Below, piece by piece: positions 39,758-53,923 of a stretch of 64,000 bases of DNA. Every line of letters starts with the position of its first letter. The stretch's first letter is position 1. The notes under the pieces are model-generated. The model worked only from the letters and a program-made list of their open reading frames with translations, was not told the origin of the DNA and searched no databases. Position numbers and translations under genes: made by a program. The DNA is from Mansonella perstans (Eukaryota > Nematoda > Chromadorea > Rhabditida > Onchocercidae), in NCBI GenBank assembly GCA_037074765.1, contig JBAMDO010000054.1, positions 177,001 to 241,000 of the forward strand, given 5' to 3'.

Positions 39758-42700
39758 ATGAAGGAGAGTACGCACAAGTGCATTATTCGTAAGGTTCGTC
39801 CCAATATCCAAATTAAAATTCAACAAAAATAAACTGCTTATTTTATAAAATAAAATGTATTAATAATTTTTAATTGTGATATTTTGTTCTTATGATTTGA
39901 ATAAATGAACTGTATTAAATTATTATTGAAAAAAAAGCATTGATCATGCTAATTTACTAGATAAAATATATTCTTCTTTTTTTTAAACAGATTTTTTAAC
40001 ATATTAAATACAAATTTTTGCATTATTTAATAAATGAAATCTCATAAATCATTCATTGTTAGCTTAATGTTTCACTAATATTTGTTTAGGTGATGATTAA
40101 TGGTAATAACAATAATCTAATGGATGAACTGATCAGAAAAGACCTCAGTGATTGTGAATATAATTGTGATCAAAGGCATGAAGTGAATCTTTTTATGCTT
40201 TTTTTTTTTTTGTAGTTTTTTTTCTTTTTTTTTTTTTTTTTGCAAGCGCATTTTCGCTTTTTATTTTCTCCTTATCTTCTCTCCCATATTTCACATCTAT
40301 CTGGAGAAATTTTTTATATGAAAGAATTTGCCAAAAAGATTTCAGAGATTATAAATTTTGTTTGATTTTTAAGAAATAACTTTTCAAAACCAAATAACCA
40401 TCCTGATGATGATTTAGGTAAAAGTTTTTCGTGTAAAAAGACCAATAATGAAGTATTTAAGAATCTTAAGTTTCATTCAGACTTCACGTCTGATACATCA
40501 TTGCTAGTATCTTTGAAGGAGTACATCATCATTTTCAAAAATTGCCTTTAAGATACTTTGATCAAATTCTTACGTTCTTTAATCAACAAATTAAGCTAAG
40601 ATTAAAAGAGAACTATCTCCTTATGAGGTTGAACATGAATGGTAGTTGCTAGTGGGCCTTAGCATTAATGTTTTAGAGACGTGAGTCGAAGAATGGTGTT
40701 TCTCGACCGAGACATCGTCTAATGACTTTTTCGCTTCGTTCCGTGATTGAAAGTGAAGCACAAAACAAGTTTAATATCACATGCCTTATTTGTAAACGCC
40801 AATTCGCATGCAGCAATACCAGGTCGACATTTTTGGTGGGTTCCTCAGAAATGAATTATTAACGCCGTTGGTGCTAATTTGTTCGGTACCGTGTGAAACA
40901 TTACTTCCCGCATTTGAGCGTCAAAGTGGTGAATTCTAGGCATATTATATTTGTGATGATTGCATGGAGAGCGAAAAAGGACACGCCGAAGAGTTAGAAG
41001 CTGCTTTACTGGTAAGCATCATGGAGGATACGCAATACTTTACGCATTCTTATTTTCAAGATTTAATCATGTAATACCGGTGGAAATGTAGTTTTTGTCA
41101 AATATTCAATATCGTCGAACGAGACTTAGCGTACATTTGCAACGAACCTTCCTTTTAGATTTCGAGAAAGAATGCACTTGCCTGTTCATAAAATAAAGGA
41201 ATAAATGTAAATTGTGTAATTTAAATCATTAAATTGCTGTAAATAGCATTAGGTGGCAATGTAAAAAGTTTCGTTTCTGCTATCGCGGCTAAATCGATTT
41301 TGTTCAAGAGACCAAAGAAAACCGTGTTTCATATTTTGAAATGTACTAGATTTTTTAAACTGTGCTTCGAAAACTTTCGATTGTTAGTGATAATGAAAAT
41401 GGCATCCTTATATGTAAAAAAAAGTGGTTTCAGAATAATGGTAAAGCACGACTAATATCGACAGGTTGTGTCAGCGCGGATTCAAGCACTTATGATCATT
41501 GCGAATGTCAAAAATGTGTTCGACAACGGTACAGGCAGTCTTAAATTTCAATAATTTCTTTTTAGCTATTCAGCTGTTTTAAAGATTTCTGAGAGTTTTC
41601 CAAGAAACAGAAGACAGCTTTCATAAAGTCTATTGTTTCACATTTGTTGACATTATTGCTCTTTATGTCGAACGTTTTCTCAAAGATTAATGCAATGTGG
41701 TTGTGGTGTTGTTATTCGCCAACTGTTAAAACAGAAATTTATTTAGACTTATGGATGAAGAACGGTCAACAGAGTTAGAAGTGCTGCAAAGATGCTGGCA
41801 TGATTTAAGTCAGAATATTCGACAGATGTTCCGCGATGGTCTAAATGCCAACATGACATCATCGAAAGGAAAACGGTTTGATGTGGATAAGATAAAACGA
41901 AATGTTACAATGTAAGCGAAGATATTTATAAACGAAATCATATTATATTTACTGAATAATTCGACAAGTTGTTTTTAGGTATCTTTACCAACAATGTTTC
42001 ACATAGCTTCTTATCAATTGATTATAACATTTGTGCTTAAAATTGTTGGGTGGAATGAGAATGGAGCTGCACTTTTTAGATTATAAGATTAATACTGCAT
42101 ATGCAAACTTGCTAAAAGCAATTTTTACATGTGTTTTTAAGTAAAACATTATTCAGATTGGCTGAAAAGGATCCTCATCAGTTGTACAAACGACTGGAGA
42201 ATATCGGGCACGAATACGTTCGGAACTTGAAATCAGATGATCTGTGGCAGATACTGGTGGCCCCTCAAGTCGTTCCCGCTCTTATTCAGGTTTCAGTTGT
42301 TTTATGGACCCTTCCTTCTCTTTAAATAAAATTGCAGAGCAAATATTATAAAATGGATCCGTTACTCCCAGGTTGCAGCTTTATGAAACCGGTGCCAATC
42401 AGGAGCAAATGGAACTTGAACGAGCTAAACTTTTTATTAAAACCTTACTTGATCGCTTTTCTTGCCAGCAGGAAACTGCAAGGAATATGTCACCACTGCT
42501 GGCCGTTTTAGTAAGTAATCTTTCCATTTAAATATTCGACTGAATCATTTACAAAATTATTTGAAGAACTGGTGAGAAAATAGAAACGAAAAATGAAAAA
42601 CATGTGATAATTTTGGGCAGTGTGTTTTATATTGCGTGTTAATTTATTCTCCAGAAATTGACACTATATTTACAAAAAAAAAAAAAACTGAAACATAAAA

Positions 42701-45700
42701 AATTTCGTTTTCTCAAATTTAATAATAAAAACCGTGACTAACGATTGGCAAAGAATTCCTCTTGTTCTGCATTATACTGGTCATTTATCCAAATTGTTTA
42801 TTTAGGACGAAGATTATCTTTCGCAATTTGGCATTAGTTGGAAGGTCGTAAATCATCACATTTTCGACCGAGTCATTTACCAAGATGATCTTTTATTAAG
42901 TTATCTACCCAACTTAGAAAATGTTCTCAAGTAGGTTGATTTATTTTGTAGTATTTTCACAAATTGCGCTAGTAAGTACTTTTTTAGACAAGATTGGGTT
43001 TCAGTCGTTTTAATCTGGTTTTATATATGATTTTTAAATCTATAATCCGTTTACTTCATGAGAATCTTTGTATCATAAAAATCTTAGACTCGGTCTGTTC
43101 CTCGAAAATCATAGGTATATCGGGTGCATCATTCTTCCACTGCTAACTCGAGTATGCATCGGACATGAAGTAGACCGTATTTCAATATGGTCCACCCTCA
43201 TATATAGAACAAGCTTTTTAATAAATCGCGTGTCCTTTGAGCGGAATAATTCGAATTCCTGTCACTTATGCTTATAAGCTGTTCGAATTGAACTCTTTTT
43301 AATACAGGTGTAATAGAAGTGTGGCCTGGTCACAGCAGGTCTGCGTATAACCGCAAGGTAGTTTCTCAAAGGATTTTATTTAACGTATCACATGTTCAGT
43401 TTGGATTTATTTCCTATAACTAGTCTTCATTTTTGACCAGTGATATACTTATTGTTAATTTTATTATAATTTCAGTGCTTCATTTGATGGCAGAACTCTT
43501 TTAGGGAAAACTGTTCAACGTTCTTGTCTAATTTTCTCATACAGCTGCTCAGTATAACAGTAATGAACGCTCTAAAAAGATATATTAAAATGCAAGCTGT
43601 TTGACAGGTGCAAATTGATAGTATATGATGATGAAAATGAAGATCACCGACAAGCTAATCTTGCACACATTCCCCAAGGCGCACTGGAACTTGTTCAGAG
43701 TTTTCGCGTTTTTCATAAACTAATGGTTACAAGCCGAGAAATTTTTAAAAAGGCCAGTGCAAATATCGTATTGAATACCGAGCAGCAGAAAGTCATTAAT
43801 AACGTAAGTTGTGACGAGAATCTAGTCGTTTTTTTAGGAAATTCATAAAATGATGCTAACCTAGGGAACTTTTTAACTAGTGAGCACAGAAAATTTTAGT
43901 CCTTTTTTTAAGAAGATCTGGGTTTCATTCAGTCTTTCCAGATTAAGCTCAAAGCGAAAGCTGAATTATTGAAGGAAGATTTAGAAATTTTCAAAAGCCA
44001 ACAGAAAAGTTGCATTTTGCAGAAAGGCCAATATTACCAGTGGCATGCCGATTTAACTGCTTTCGGTGATTTAACTGACTTAGTAGATGATGAATGGTAA
44101 GATTCTCTTAGTTTCTGTATTTGGGTGCTTCTGTTATAACATACTTGGGATGAAATTTTCAGTGCTTCTCTTAGGAAAACTTGAACAATTTAACGCTGTG
44201 TGGAAGCGATAACAATTAAAATGTCTCTGAGTAGTGCGATACATGTACTGAATGCATTATGGGCCTGTAAAAATATTGTCAGATATTGACCAAGAAAACT
44301 GTGTAGTCCGAAGCGATGAATTGTAGATATGTACGAAAATTTTTGAGAGCCAATACTATTAGTCTGTATGAGGTGTAACCTATGTTTATAGATTATTATT
44401 GCGTAGATGCTCAGAAATTAACCTCACAAGAAGCTTACAAAGATATTTTTTGTTTTTTATCAGGTTCTAATTTTGTATTTCTAACCCGTCTACATTATAT
44501 AGATCACATCATTTCAGTGGCAATAGCGATGTTGGAGCTGACAGTGTTAATGTGTCGGAAAGATTAGATAAACTGATTGAAGATAGATCCGCAACTTCTG
44601 TTAGCACTGGTTAGTTTTTATAACCACACTATGTCCTTTTAAAAAGCTTATTTTTGCAACTTATCAAAGTTTTGTTCGTATATTTCTAGTGGTAGAGTCT
44701 TGACATTTACTTGCAATATGCAACCGTTATCATTTCTGAAATGATTTTTAATGATTCTACTGTACGATTTATTTAGTCACACCGTGCTTTCTGATTGGAT
44801 TGACGTAATGAAAATCTTCAGGTGTAAATGGTACAGTATTGCCTTGCAAGGGAGGCAAGAGATGTGTTCTCCGATTCTGCTGTTGTGATGATTGTCGAAT
44901 TTTACATAGTATCACTTGTGGCTCACTAACGGATAGCGAGGATATAAGTAATGTAATATCGGTTGGTAATTTGTTCCTATTCCTCTTTTTTGGTGAAGAA
45001 ATACTATTTATGCAGTTTCCTTTTTAATTTACTTAGTTTTTACAGCCTGATAGAAGTGGTGATAGAGATTCGGATTCCGAGCAGTCGCAGCGAAAAAAAT
45101 CATCTTTTCCCAACTCTTTTCCCAACAAGCGCAATCGCAATTTACGATTTCATACTGCAAGAGCGCCGTTTCTTGTACACGAGCATCATAGTGTACCATT
45201 TTCTATGCTTTTTCCGTACTTTTTTTTTCTTTCCTTACGTACAAGTTTTTTGAGTACTTTTGAATTATTAGCATAATTAGCATATTCAGAGCACAGTTAG
45301 GATATTTATTCGAGGTTCGTATAGAACGTATGTTGTCAAAAAGTTTTCTGTGTCTAATTGCGTATCCAACATTCCTTCTTTTCCACCTGAGTAGCTGAAA
45401 TAATTTTATTAAATTATGTGCAACCACTGCTTTGTTAATGTCTTCATTCACTGGAAGAAATATTTAGAAAAAAAAAACACCTTGGGGCGATTGGCAGATG
45501 CGATATGGTTACACAGATGATATGCGCAGCGACTTTAGTTCATCAAATAATTGGAAAGGTATGCAGTGGAAATACTTGAAAATGAAGTTTAGTACATTGG
45601 CCCTTTAAAAGCGCAGTTCCGTGATTTGTTGTTCGGTCCTCGTTTGATATGTATAAGTTTTTAAAATTTGTAAATTGTTCAGGCAGAGAAGAGCACGCAG

Positions 45701-46329
45701 CTGACAGTAATGATTCGTTTAACTTATCAAATAGTGAGAAATATCAAGAAATTGTCAAGGAAGCATTCGAACTGATGAGGAAAGAACACAAGTAAGCAAA
45801 CTTTTTTAGTTTTTTTTTATCATTTATTTCTTCTAATTTCCAGAAAGTTCTCTTTTTTTTTTGAAAATATATGGCGCTAAGAACATTTTTTTTAGAATGG
45901 GGTCGACGCCGCCAGTTTCTCGACTCATCAGGAAAAGTAAAGTTGTGTCTGATAAAAACGATGCCAAAGACAAAGGTATTTCAGCAGTGAAATCCCTTTC
46001 GGGTAGCGAAATTAATGTTTTTGAAAGCATGGCTTCTTCATTCCGCAGTCTTTTAAGACGGGATGTTTGAACAAAGCTAGTATTGAAAAATTTTCATATC
46101 TGCACATTTTGGATGCCTATATTAATTATAGTGTCTGCTCGTGAGTGGCTGCTTAGTGAAGTGAAAAATATAGAAAAGAAGGTTCGCGAAAAGGCTTTAT
46201 TGAGCGTACTTCAATCATATGAAGATGAAAATTGGACAATAAAGTCCTCCGAAGATTATAAGGTATTTTTCGAAATCACCGGAATGTTTTTTTAAATCTG
46301 AAAGCAGCGTAAAATTACATGCATATATT

Positions 46330-46371
<42 letters not shown>

Positions 46372-49300
46372 TACATCTATATATCTCAGTTAATTTTCGC
46401 TTTTGAATTTCATTTCAAATATTGAAAATTAATGAAGATATTTTCAGGGCCGGCTGTTAGAAAGTATGAGGGAGTGTTTATCCAAGGAGTGGATGAAAGA
46501 AGATGAAACCGTAGACCTCAGAACTATTGTCAAAGATGAAAAGTAAGGCACTTCATGATCACTGTTTTATATTGAGTGTCTTGAGAATTGTCCAAATCAC
46601 AGCAGGTACATAAATTAAGAGTCGGGATGTCACTACTTTTTGATCATTAGTGATCCTGCAAGGTTCTTTGATGTTTGCAATACAGTTTAGTCATATGTAG
46701 TAAATGCTGTTCAATTTAGATTATTAAAAGTTGAGCCTGCCATATAGTATCATTGTTTGAGCTATATTTGCACGAAAAAATATTGGCGCAGTGCAAATGA
46801 TATTAAATGTGCACAAAAATGTCAGGTCCATAAGGATTGCTTACGATGTTCTGAAATCTTAACAAGTACCGTGTTTAGCTGTTTCTTTGTTCTTAGCCGG
46901 TTTTTCTCCACTCGAGACCTGCTTATTTTGGCAAATTGAATGCGTGCATTTTTGTTTGGAATTGGCTTTCGTTTACCGTTGAATTAGAAAGAAACGTGCC
47001 AAAAATGTACATACAATTTTCGCTTACTTGCTAATCATTTTGTGATAAGAAAGCAAAGTTGCTTTGTACACTAACTTGCATCCACTTTTCTGAGCCGATA
47101 CATCTGAAGATCTATTTGAAAAATTTTATAGTGTGGTAGGAAATAAATACAATGATGCGCGGAAGGATATTCCGTTAGTTTAGCATGAATTTATGTATGC
47201 CATGTCGTTATTAGTGTTTAAGGAGTCACATTTATAACATTCCTTCCGTTATTTTCGTCTACGGTATCGAATTTCATTTTATACCCTACCATATCTCACT
47301 AACTAGGAGTGGGCCATTTAAAATATCGTTTTTTTTTTTTTTTTTTTTTTTTAGTGGTTTGAGACCAGATTTAATAAAATTATTTATTGCAAGCTCTTCC
47401 TTGGTCATTGTCTTATGAGCCTTATGAAAATAGATTTATTCTTTAGCTGCAGTTCAGCGCGCAAAGTTGTTAATCGAGATTCGACTGCGAAAGCTTCTTG
47501 CCGTGAAAAAAGAAGTAACAGAGAAATGATATATATTCCAGAAACCAGTAAGTATATAGAACTCTTTGCCATGTGTTTGTAAGTTTATGTCATTTACTAT
47601 GATGGTATTTTGCATTTTGTTTGCATTTAGACTGAATTTTTGAAGGAACAGTATTCAGTATTTCTACGGCTTCTTCTTCGGATTCAACAAATAAAAAAGG
47701 AAAGTTATCGGCGAAAAAAGTCGAGCAGGATGTCTTGGCACAACTCTGGTCCAAACAAACTTTGGTTGCTGCCATCTCTAAACAGTTAACAGAACGAGGA
47801 ACTTTTTACGATATTGGCAAGGTGTTCAATGTCGAAAAGGTTTGTTTACCTGCGGTAATTTACGCTGGAAGAAGACGGGAAACTTCGGGATTTAACATTC
47901 TGACGTTGGACTTTTTTAGCAGAAGTCAGCGCAAACAGTATCCAGCAGAATGAGCAAACATTTGGATGTGACGTCTAATTCTACTGCAGCTATTGATTTC
48001 AGCGTTGATTTGGGGGAATTTGATATTAATATTTTGTCAGAAGAAATACGAAAATTGCACGAAGAGGGAAAGCTCAAAAAACTTGTAAAGCAAGCTGTAG
48101 GATTGAGACAGAATAAAACAAGTATGTTTCCTTGCTTAATATTTTTTAGAGAAAGGATGTTTGTCATCACTGATTCTTTGTACTTCACTTTCGAAAACTA
48201 AGGTAAATAAAAATTATTATTTATGACGAAGTAAAGATTCTCAAACCTTCTGTGAAAGGGGTTTACAGTCTTTTGAAATGTATATTGAGACGTAGTACTC
48301 GATTCCCATCCCAAAAGAATTAGGAACATTAGTGATAAGTTTCTATTTATTGTTCTGAAAACACTAATGCAGGTGTATCGCCTAAAGTTGACTGTAAGTA
48401 CGATGATGGTAAGCGAGTTGAAAATGAGTTCAGAGATTCGAAGAAAGAATTATTTGGCTGCCAAACGAATAATATTGATGATTTAACAGATGACGATGAC
48501 GAGGTTAATTTTACGAACCGTTTATGTATTTATCATGTGATCAATGCACTGGTATGAGATAAGGTATCATGTTTCTCTGTCCGTATTATAAAAAATCAAA
48601 ACTAATGTGCGAACCGTAGTTTTCTTCAGGGTACAGATGAGGAATGGAGTGATTGCGAAGCGCCGGATGAACAACATCCACATCATCATCATTCTTGCTA
48701 TAATAAGGTAAGTTTTTTCATGTATGAGGAAAATTGATTTTCAGTTTTTTATGATGTTAGTCTTCGCTTGCATAAGCTTCAGTTAAGCTTGCATCAGTGA
48801 CCTTAATTTGGATGATTTCCTAGCTATTATTTCATCCATGCATTTGTATTAGCTCTTAGATACTAGTTTCAGACAAAAAACAAAAGGGCAGCTGCTGGAA
48901 TAGACCGGGATGGGTGGCATGGACACTGTGATTGTTGTTATTGTGAGATGTTTGGGCACACTACCGCAGAGAGTATCAAATCAGGTCGTGCGCAGATAAG
49001 GGAAAGGCTTCGGATGAAGTTGAAACGCCGAACTGCGGAGGTGATTTTCAGTTCTCCAATATTCCCAACATTGGAACATTAGATGAGAGAATTTGTTTTT
49101 AATAAAGGTGAATTTTCAAGAAATTCTACTGAGTGTCTTAATTAAATTCACTTTATTTGCACTCTAATTTGTTACTTCATTTATTATAAAGACATTAAAT
49201 CCGGACTTTTACTTTATGCAGTCAATGACAGGCATTTTAGCACCCTGGAACAGACACAAAAAATCTGGAGGAAAAATTGTCCTACGCCACCGCTAATGAG

Positions 49301-52300
49301 AAATCTAAAAAATCGCCCGCTGTTGTTCCCGATATACCTATTGAAGAAATTTTGGATTATATTAACGAAAAAGATAATGCAACGGCACAAGCTACATCAA
49401 GTAAAGCTGCCAAACGAGCTCGACAGAAGCTCCGAAAACAAGTGGGGGTTTAGATTTTGTTTTCTTATGTTTGACAGGTTCTAGTTTAGAAATAGAAGAG
49501 ATGGTTTTAAAAGAGGAACTTGAAAAACTATTTCCATTCATTTCTTGAATCAGCAGATTGGTTTGTTCGTCATCTTGGTATTTCGGATTTGCATGTTGAA
49601 CTATATGATTTCGTAGAGGATAAGTGGCCGTTTTTATTCTTCTGGTTTGCATGATTCCAAAGTCTAATTTATGTCAGTTAAATGACAACCTTCATATCCT
49701 TCAAGTTAATATCATGTTAAGATTTAGCAAAATCATTTTCTGAAGAATCGCATTGTCTTTATGTGGTTACGGAGAAAAAACATAAAGCATCCATCATTGT
49801 ATCTCTATTAGTCACTAACAGTTTTTTTCTAGCGATGGTATTTACATTTTGTCCGTTTTAATATTCGAAGCAATATTAATAATTTCAGGAAGAAAGAGAA
49901 AGACAGAGCAGAGAACGGAAACTCAAAGAAGAGCAAAAAAAAGTCACTGAATCTGAACATCTCAGGAAGAAAAAGCAGCGAGCGACACAACAAGAGATAA
50001 AAAAAGAGCAGCAAGAGGTGAAAAAAGAAAAACAGAGCAAGCTTGAAGCAAAAAAGAAGAAACCGGTATGTTCCCATAGATTATAAATTTTCTTTAACTG
50101 CGCTAGGCATTTAGGGTAGGTAAAGAAAATCGAAATTTTGCTGTTGGCTTTTGAATTCACATTTACATCGGACCTCGCAATGTGAGTTCCAGTTGGTTTC
50201 TACAATCTACAAGACTAAATGAACCTTGGACACTTTATTGCTAAAATATGTGAGCAGATTATCCCGTAGCGCATTAAAAAATAATAGGCAGATTATAAAT
50301 TTATCGTGAAAGAGTGTGGCTTAGTTCAATGCAGTCTTTTGTAACAGTGGATGATTGCAGGACCGAGTGCGAGGAAAGAAACAAAAAGATCGTGATCGGA
50401 AAAAAGAAAATGAACAGCAATTATTAGGAGATCAAAAAATCGAAGTTCGGAAGGAACCGGTTTTAGAGTTTGAATACTGGAATGACCCAAAATGTGATCC
50501 AGAATTCAATCGACTGGGATCGACGAAGGAACAAATCGGTATCTCTAAGGTTGGGCGAGTGAGGATACAGAATAATGAAGAATCGAAAAAGAACGATGCT
50601 GTCTCAAAGCAATCCGAATTAGAAGAAAAAAGAGAAAATGAAAAAGAAAATGGATTCATGAAGAAAGAAGCTTTAGAAGCGGATTCAGTGATAGAAAAGA
50701 ATGAAAGCAGAGGTCCTAAAAATGAAAATAGTGCAGTTAAATCTCGAACGATGTTTTCAGTTAATTGCGCACCAATGTTTTCAAAAACAGAAGACCATGA
50801 AAGCGAAGGGGTGGGTCTTGATATTCAGCAAGTTATAAAGTTTTCAGTGAACAAGAAACCGAGTGCCCCTTCAATAACTGTGAAAGTGAGTGAACCTTCT
50901 TCAGTCCTGCCCGAAATAGAACTCAGATCTCAATTTCCAAGTACAAGCTGCCCGATCATAAAACATTTACCTAAATTACCTCTGCTTCCTAAGATAAGTC
51001 TTTCTGACATATCACAAATCCGACCTATTGGATTTAATAATACAAATATGTCTCAGAAACTTTCTTTTCCTGTCTTACCAGTATCTTCTCCTTCACAAAC
51101 GAACACCGTAAGCTTTGGAACCTATCAAGGAGGAGTTGGTTATTACACACATCTTGAGGGACATTCTCAAATTTACCTTACCAATGGATTAAATCAGTGT
51201 GTCGGATCTTTACCGAGCCATAGTGCTTCCCTACTGCCTGCAGCAAGCGGTAATTTTGCGAAAGATCAGGTTTTGCCGCCACTACGGACTCCCCCTGCAC
51301 TAGAAGCAAAAATTTGTCAAACTGAAATAAATGACAAAGTTCATATTTCAGGCCAATATTCAATCCCACCAGTAGTTAGTGCACCGTTGACTGATATGGT
51401 TCAAAAAGGACCAATCTCTCCGATTCCTGTATTTGATGCTAAATCTTTTCAGGCGACCACAAATTTCTCCTGCTTTGGTTTTCAGAGATACGCGTTAGAA
51501 ATGTCTTCATTATCACTGCCATCAGTCGTATCATCGTCTACATCTTTATCTGCCAAGCCATCTGTATATGGTACAGCATTCTCAATGTGTGACTTCGATA
51601 TCGTCTCGTTAAAAGGAAACACTAACATAACTCATATGCCATCTGTTGGCGTTATGAATACGCCTTTACAGAATAATTTATGCAATAGTAACGACACAGC
51701 ACAAAATTTCCTGAATATCAACACAAGCACCGTTGCACAGGAATCTACATTCTCTGATTCCTCTCCTTGTGCGAAACAATGTTCACCAAATGTTGCTCTT
51801 CCTGGAAATGCTATAAATTTGGATAGCTCATCTCTGCCTATACGAGGTTTATCAGATATTACTTCTTTTGCACAGGGTGTCATTGGTACAAAAGTACAGA
51901 AAGCTCCGCAATGTATAAGTACAGAATTTCCAGTCAATCATCGAAATGGTATAATGAGCACTCCAGGAATCATGAACAACATTGTACAATTGAACAAGGT
52001 AAGTTGTTTCAGTCTTACCAATTTTCCTCTCATTTACTGAATTACTAGAAAGTATATTTACTAGGTTCAAACATGACCAAATGCGAACCAGATTTTGTTT
52101 TGCAAAAACGTTAGTATATTGAACTAAAAAAACATAAATATATGAAAAAATATCAATTTTCAACAACATTTGTATTCATTTGAGCCAATAAGCTGCTGCT
52201 TACTTCATCTAAGGTATACTGTGTTGCAACGGTGTCGACTTTTTGCGAAAAATGACGCCAAAAACACATTTAATAGCATTTATATTTAAGATTGAAAGCG

Positions 52301-52830
52301 GTGGAGCCTCGCCCGGTTCCAGCCAATTAACAGCTGTAGTCCGTGCAAAAAGAAATGAAGTGTGTAAAATTTCGTCGTCCAGTTCCTTGGCAGATTACGA
52401 CTTGGAAACTCGGAAACTTGCAGCTTTCGCAAAAGAGGACGAGATACCCAACCAGAATCCAATGATTTTTGAACCAGGTGACCCACGCATCGCCGTCGCA
52501 ATTGCAGAAATGAAGTTTGATCCACATGAAGCATTCAAACCACGTCCTGACAGTGAATTGGAGTTTCTCGATCCTCTTGAATTGGAAGTGGAACATTTCA
52601 AGCGGTAAGCTTATGTGAGACTTTCAAATTATCATCTCAACACATAATTCAAGCTAATAAAAGAAATTACTTGGAAGTTCAACTTTTTTTTTTTTTGTTA
52701 GTGAACGGTTTCTTGCAGTGTGCTGTGGGAAGAACGGTTAACGAGACCTCGCATGCCATTAAGGGAGCTGCGAAAGATTGACCCCGAGAATGAACCCAAC
52801 GCGGTATTCCATTTCGCTCCTCTTGTGTGA
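39758..52830 (+). CDS. FAM193A: FAM193 family protein
   Basis: About 30 exons: 39707-39793, 40090-40182, 40677-40835, 40940-41070, 41388-41528, 41747-41911, 42157-42289, 42379-42510, 42806-42930, 43608-43803, 43942-44096, 44518-44609, 44822-44952, 45046-45174, 45468-45558, 45683-45791, 45896-45975, 46132-46262, 46448-46542, 47453-47547, 47652-47839, 47923-48121, 48373-48503, 48630-48707, 48873-49040, 49241-49441, 49889-50065, 50361-51998, 52291-52604 and 52719-52830 (about 1,875-1,890 aa). The FAM193 hallmark is in exons 24-27: a His-rich run, HCDCCYCEMFGH, then REKL-like RERLRMKLKRR, IEEILDYI, AAKRARQKLRK and a Glu/Lys coiled coil. Two more Cys clusters lie upstream (CLICK..YYICDDC; CCCDDC). 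Exon 28 is a 546-codon Ser/Pro-rich disordered block. Vertebrate FAM193A/B are nuclear proteins of poorly known function. I chose the first in-frame ATG (39758); the 5' end, exon 4 donor and exon 14, 17-18 joins are uncertain. Confidence 0.85.
40201..40241. repeat. T-rich tract in FAM193 intron
   Basis: Almost pure T run in the intron after the exon ending at 40182. Confidence 0.85.
46333..46366. repeat. TA dinucleotide repeat in FAM193 intron
   Basis: Seventeen or so TA units in the intron between the exons at 46132-46262 and 46448-46542, followed by a short TACAT stretch. Confidence 0.9.
47329..47352. repeat. Poly-T tract in FAM193 intron
   Basis: Uninterrupted T run in the long intron 46543-47452. 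Confidence 0.9.
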
Positions 52831-53923
52831 GTAGCGACTGTGGGCTACGGTACTCTTGCATCAATCATTTCGGTACAGTTGCTTTGTTTATTTGTTTTCA
52901 TTGTCAGATTTCTATGTTAATATTCTTCCACATTTTTTGAGAATTTTGAACAGTTCAGTGTATTGCGTTAATCGAATTAAAATTGAAAAATTTTTCAATT
53001 TGCAGCACAACACAGGACAAGAAACTAAGTGTTCATAAAATCTGCTGCACGCTTCCAAGCCGAAACATTTTTCGTACGTAAATGCTGTAGGCTTCTTCCG
53101 AATAGTAAAATTTCTCCGACATAAACTGATCAGACAACCACACCGTATCAAAGATTCAAATTGCCAAGCATGTCGAAGTCCATGATGCGTTGTTATTTTT
53201 TTGAGGGGTAAAGTTTCGAAAATCAAAATCTGAGTTGTCCCTGGCCTCTCAATCTAACTGTAGGAGGAAGCACTGCGTTATAGTGTAAGAAGTGACATTG
53301 CAGCGATGTCATCTCAGAGGACAAAGACTCGATTTACGGTGACGGAAATTTTGACTGACATCGTAAGACGACCACTTAGTACATTTCCGAAGATATATCG
53401 TATATGAGATAGGTTCGAAAGGAGGCAGAAAATCTGTAATAGTTAAGCAAGTGTGCTAAATATAATCAAAACCGAATGATATATTGGAGTTTCACTGCTT
53501 CTAGTACATTCAAATCCATAGTATGTGTAATATGACCATAGCCAATAAAATGATGGAACAACGATAACATAATGTTATGTTTATGTTAGACAATACCTAA
53601 AAAATTTATGGGAAAAATTACAAAAGTATTGCTTAACCGTCTTTAAAGATACCTGAATAAGCAAGGATAGAAGTATGCGCATTCACTATTTTTGAATAAA
53701 ACTCAATTAGAAAGTTTACTGAGAAGAGTGCAGAATTTGAAGCACCTAAAGTATATGTTCATATTTCCATAAATACACTATCTGATGATACTGCATAAAT
53801 CTCCCTTCGCAAAGCCTGCACACGCCCTGACTGAAGTATACGATTTGGTCCATTTTGCCTCTTCTAAACATCGATATCAAACAACTGCATATAGGACCAA
53901 ACAGAAAAAAATAAGTGCTAAGT
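52831..53923. other. 3' intergenic region between convergent genes
   Basis: Separates the stop codons of FAM193 (+) and the PHRF1-like gene (-). AATAAA hexamers on the plus strand near 53546 and 53694 could end FAM193 transcripts. No coding sequence seen. Confidence 0.45.

Noticed and set aside
49829..50160. Phe/Leu/Ser-rich minus-strand frames
   Set aside because: They are the reverse of the Lys/Glu-rich coiled-coil exon of FAM193 and are an artefact of its composition.
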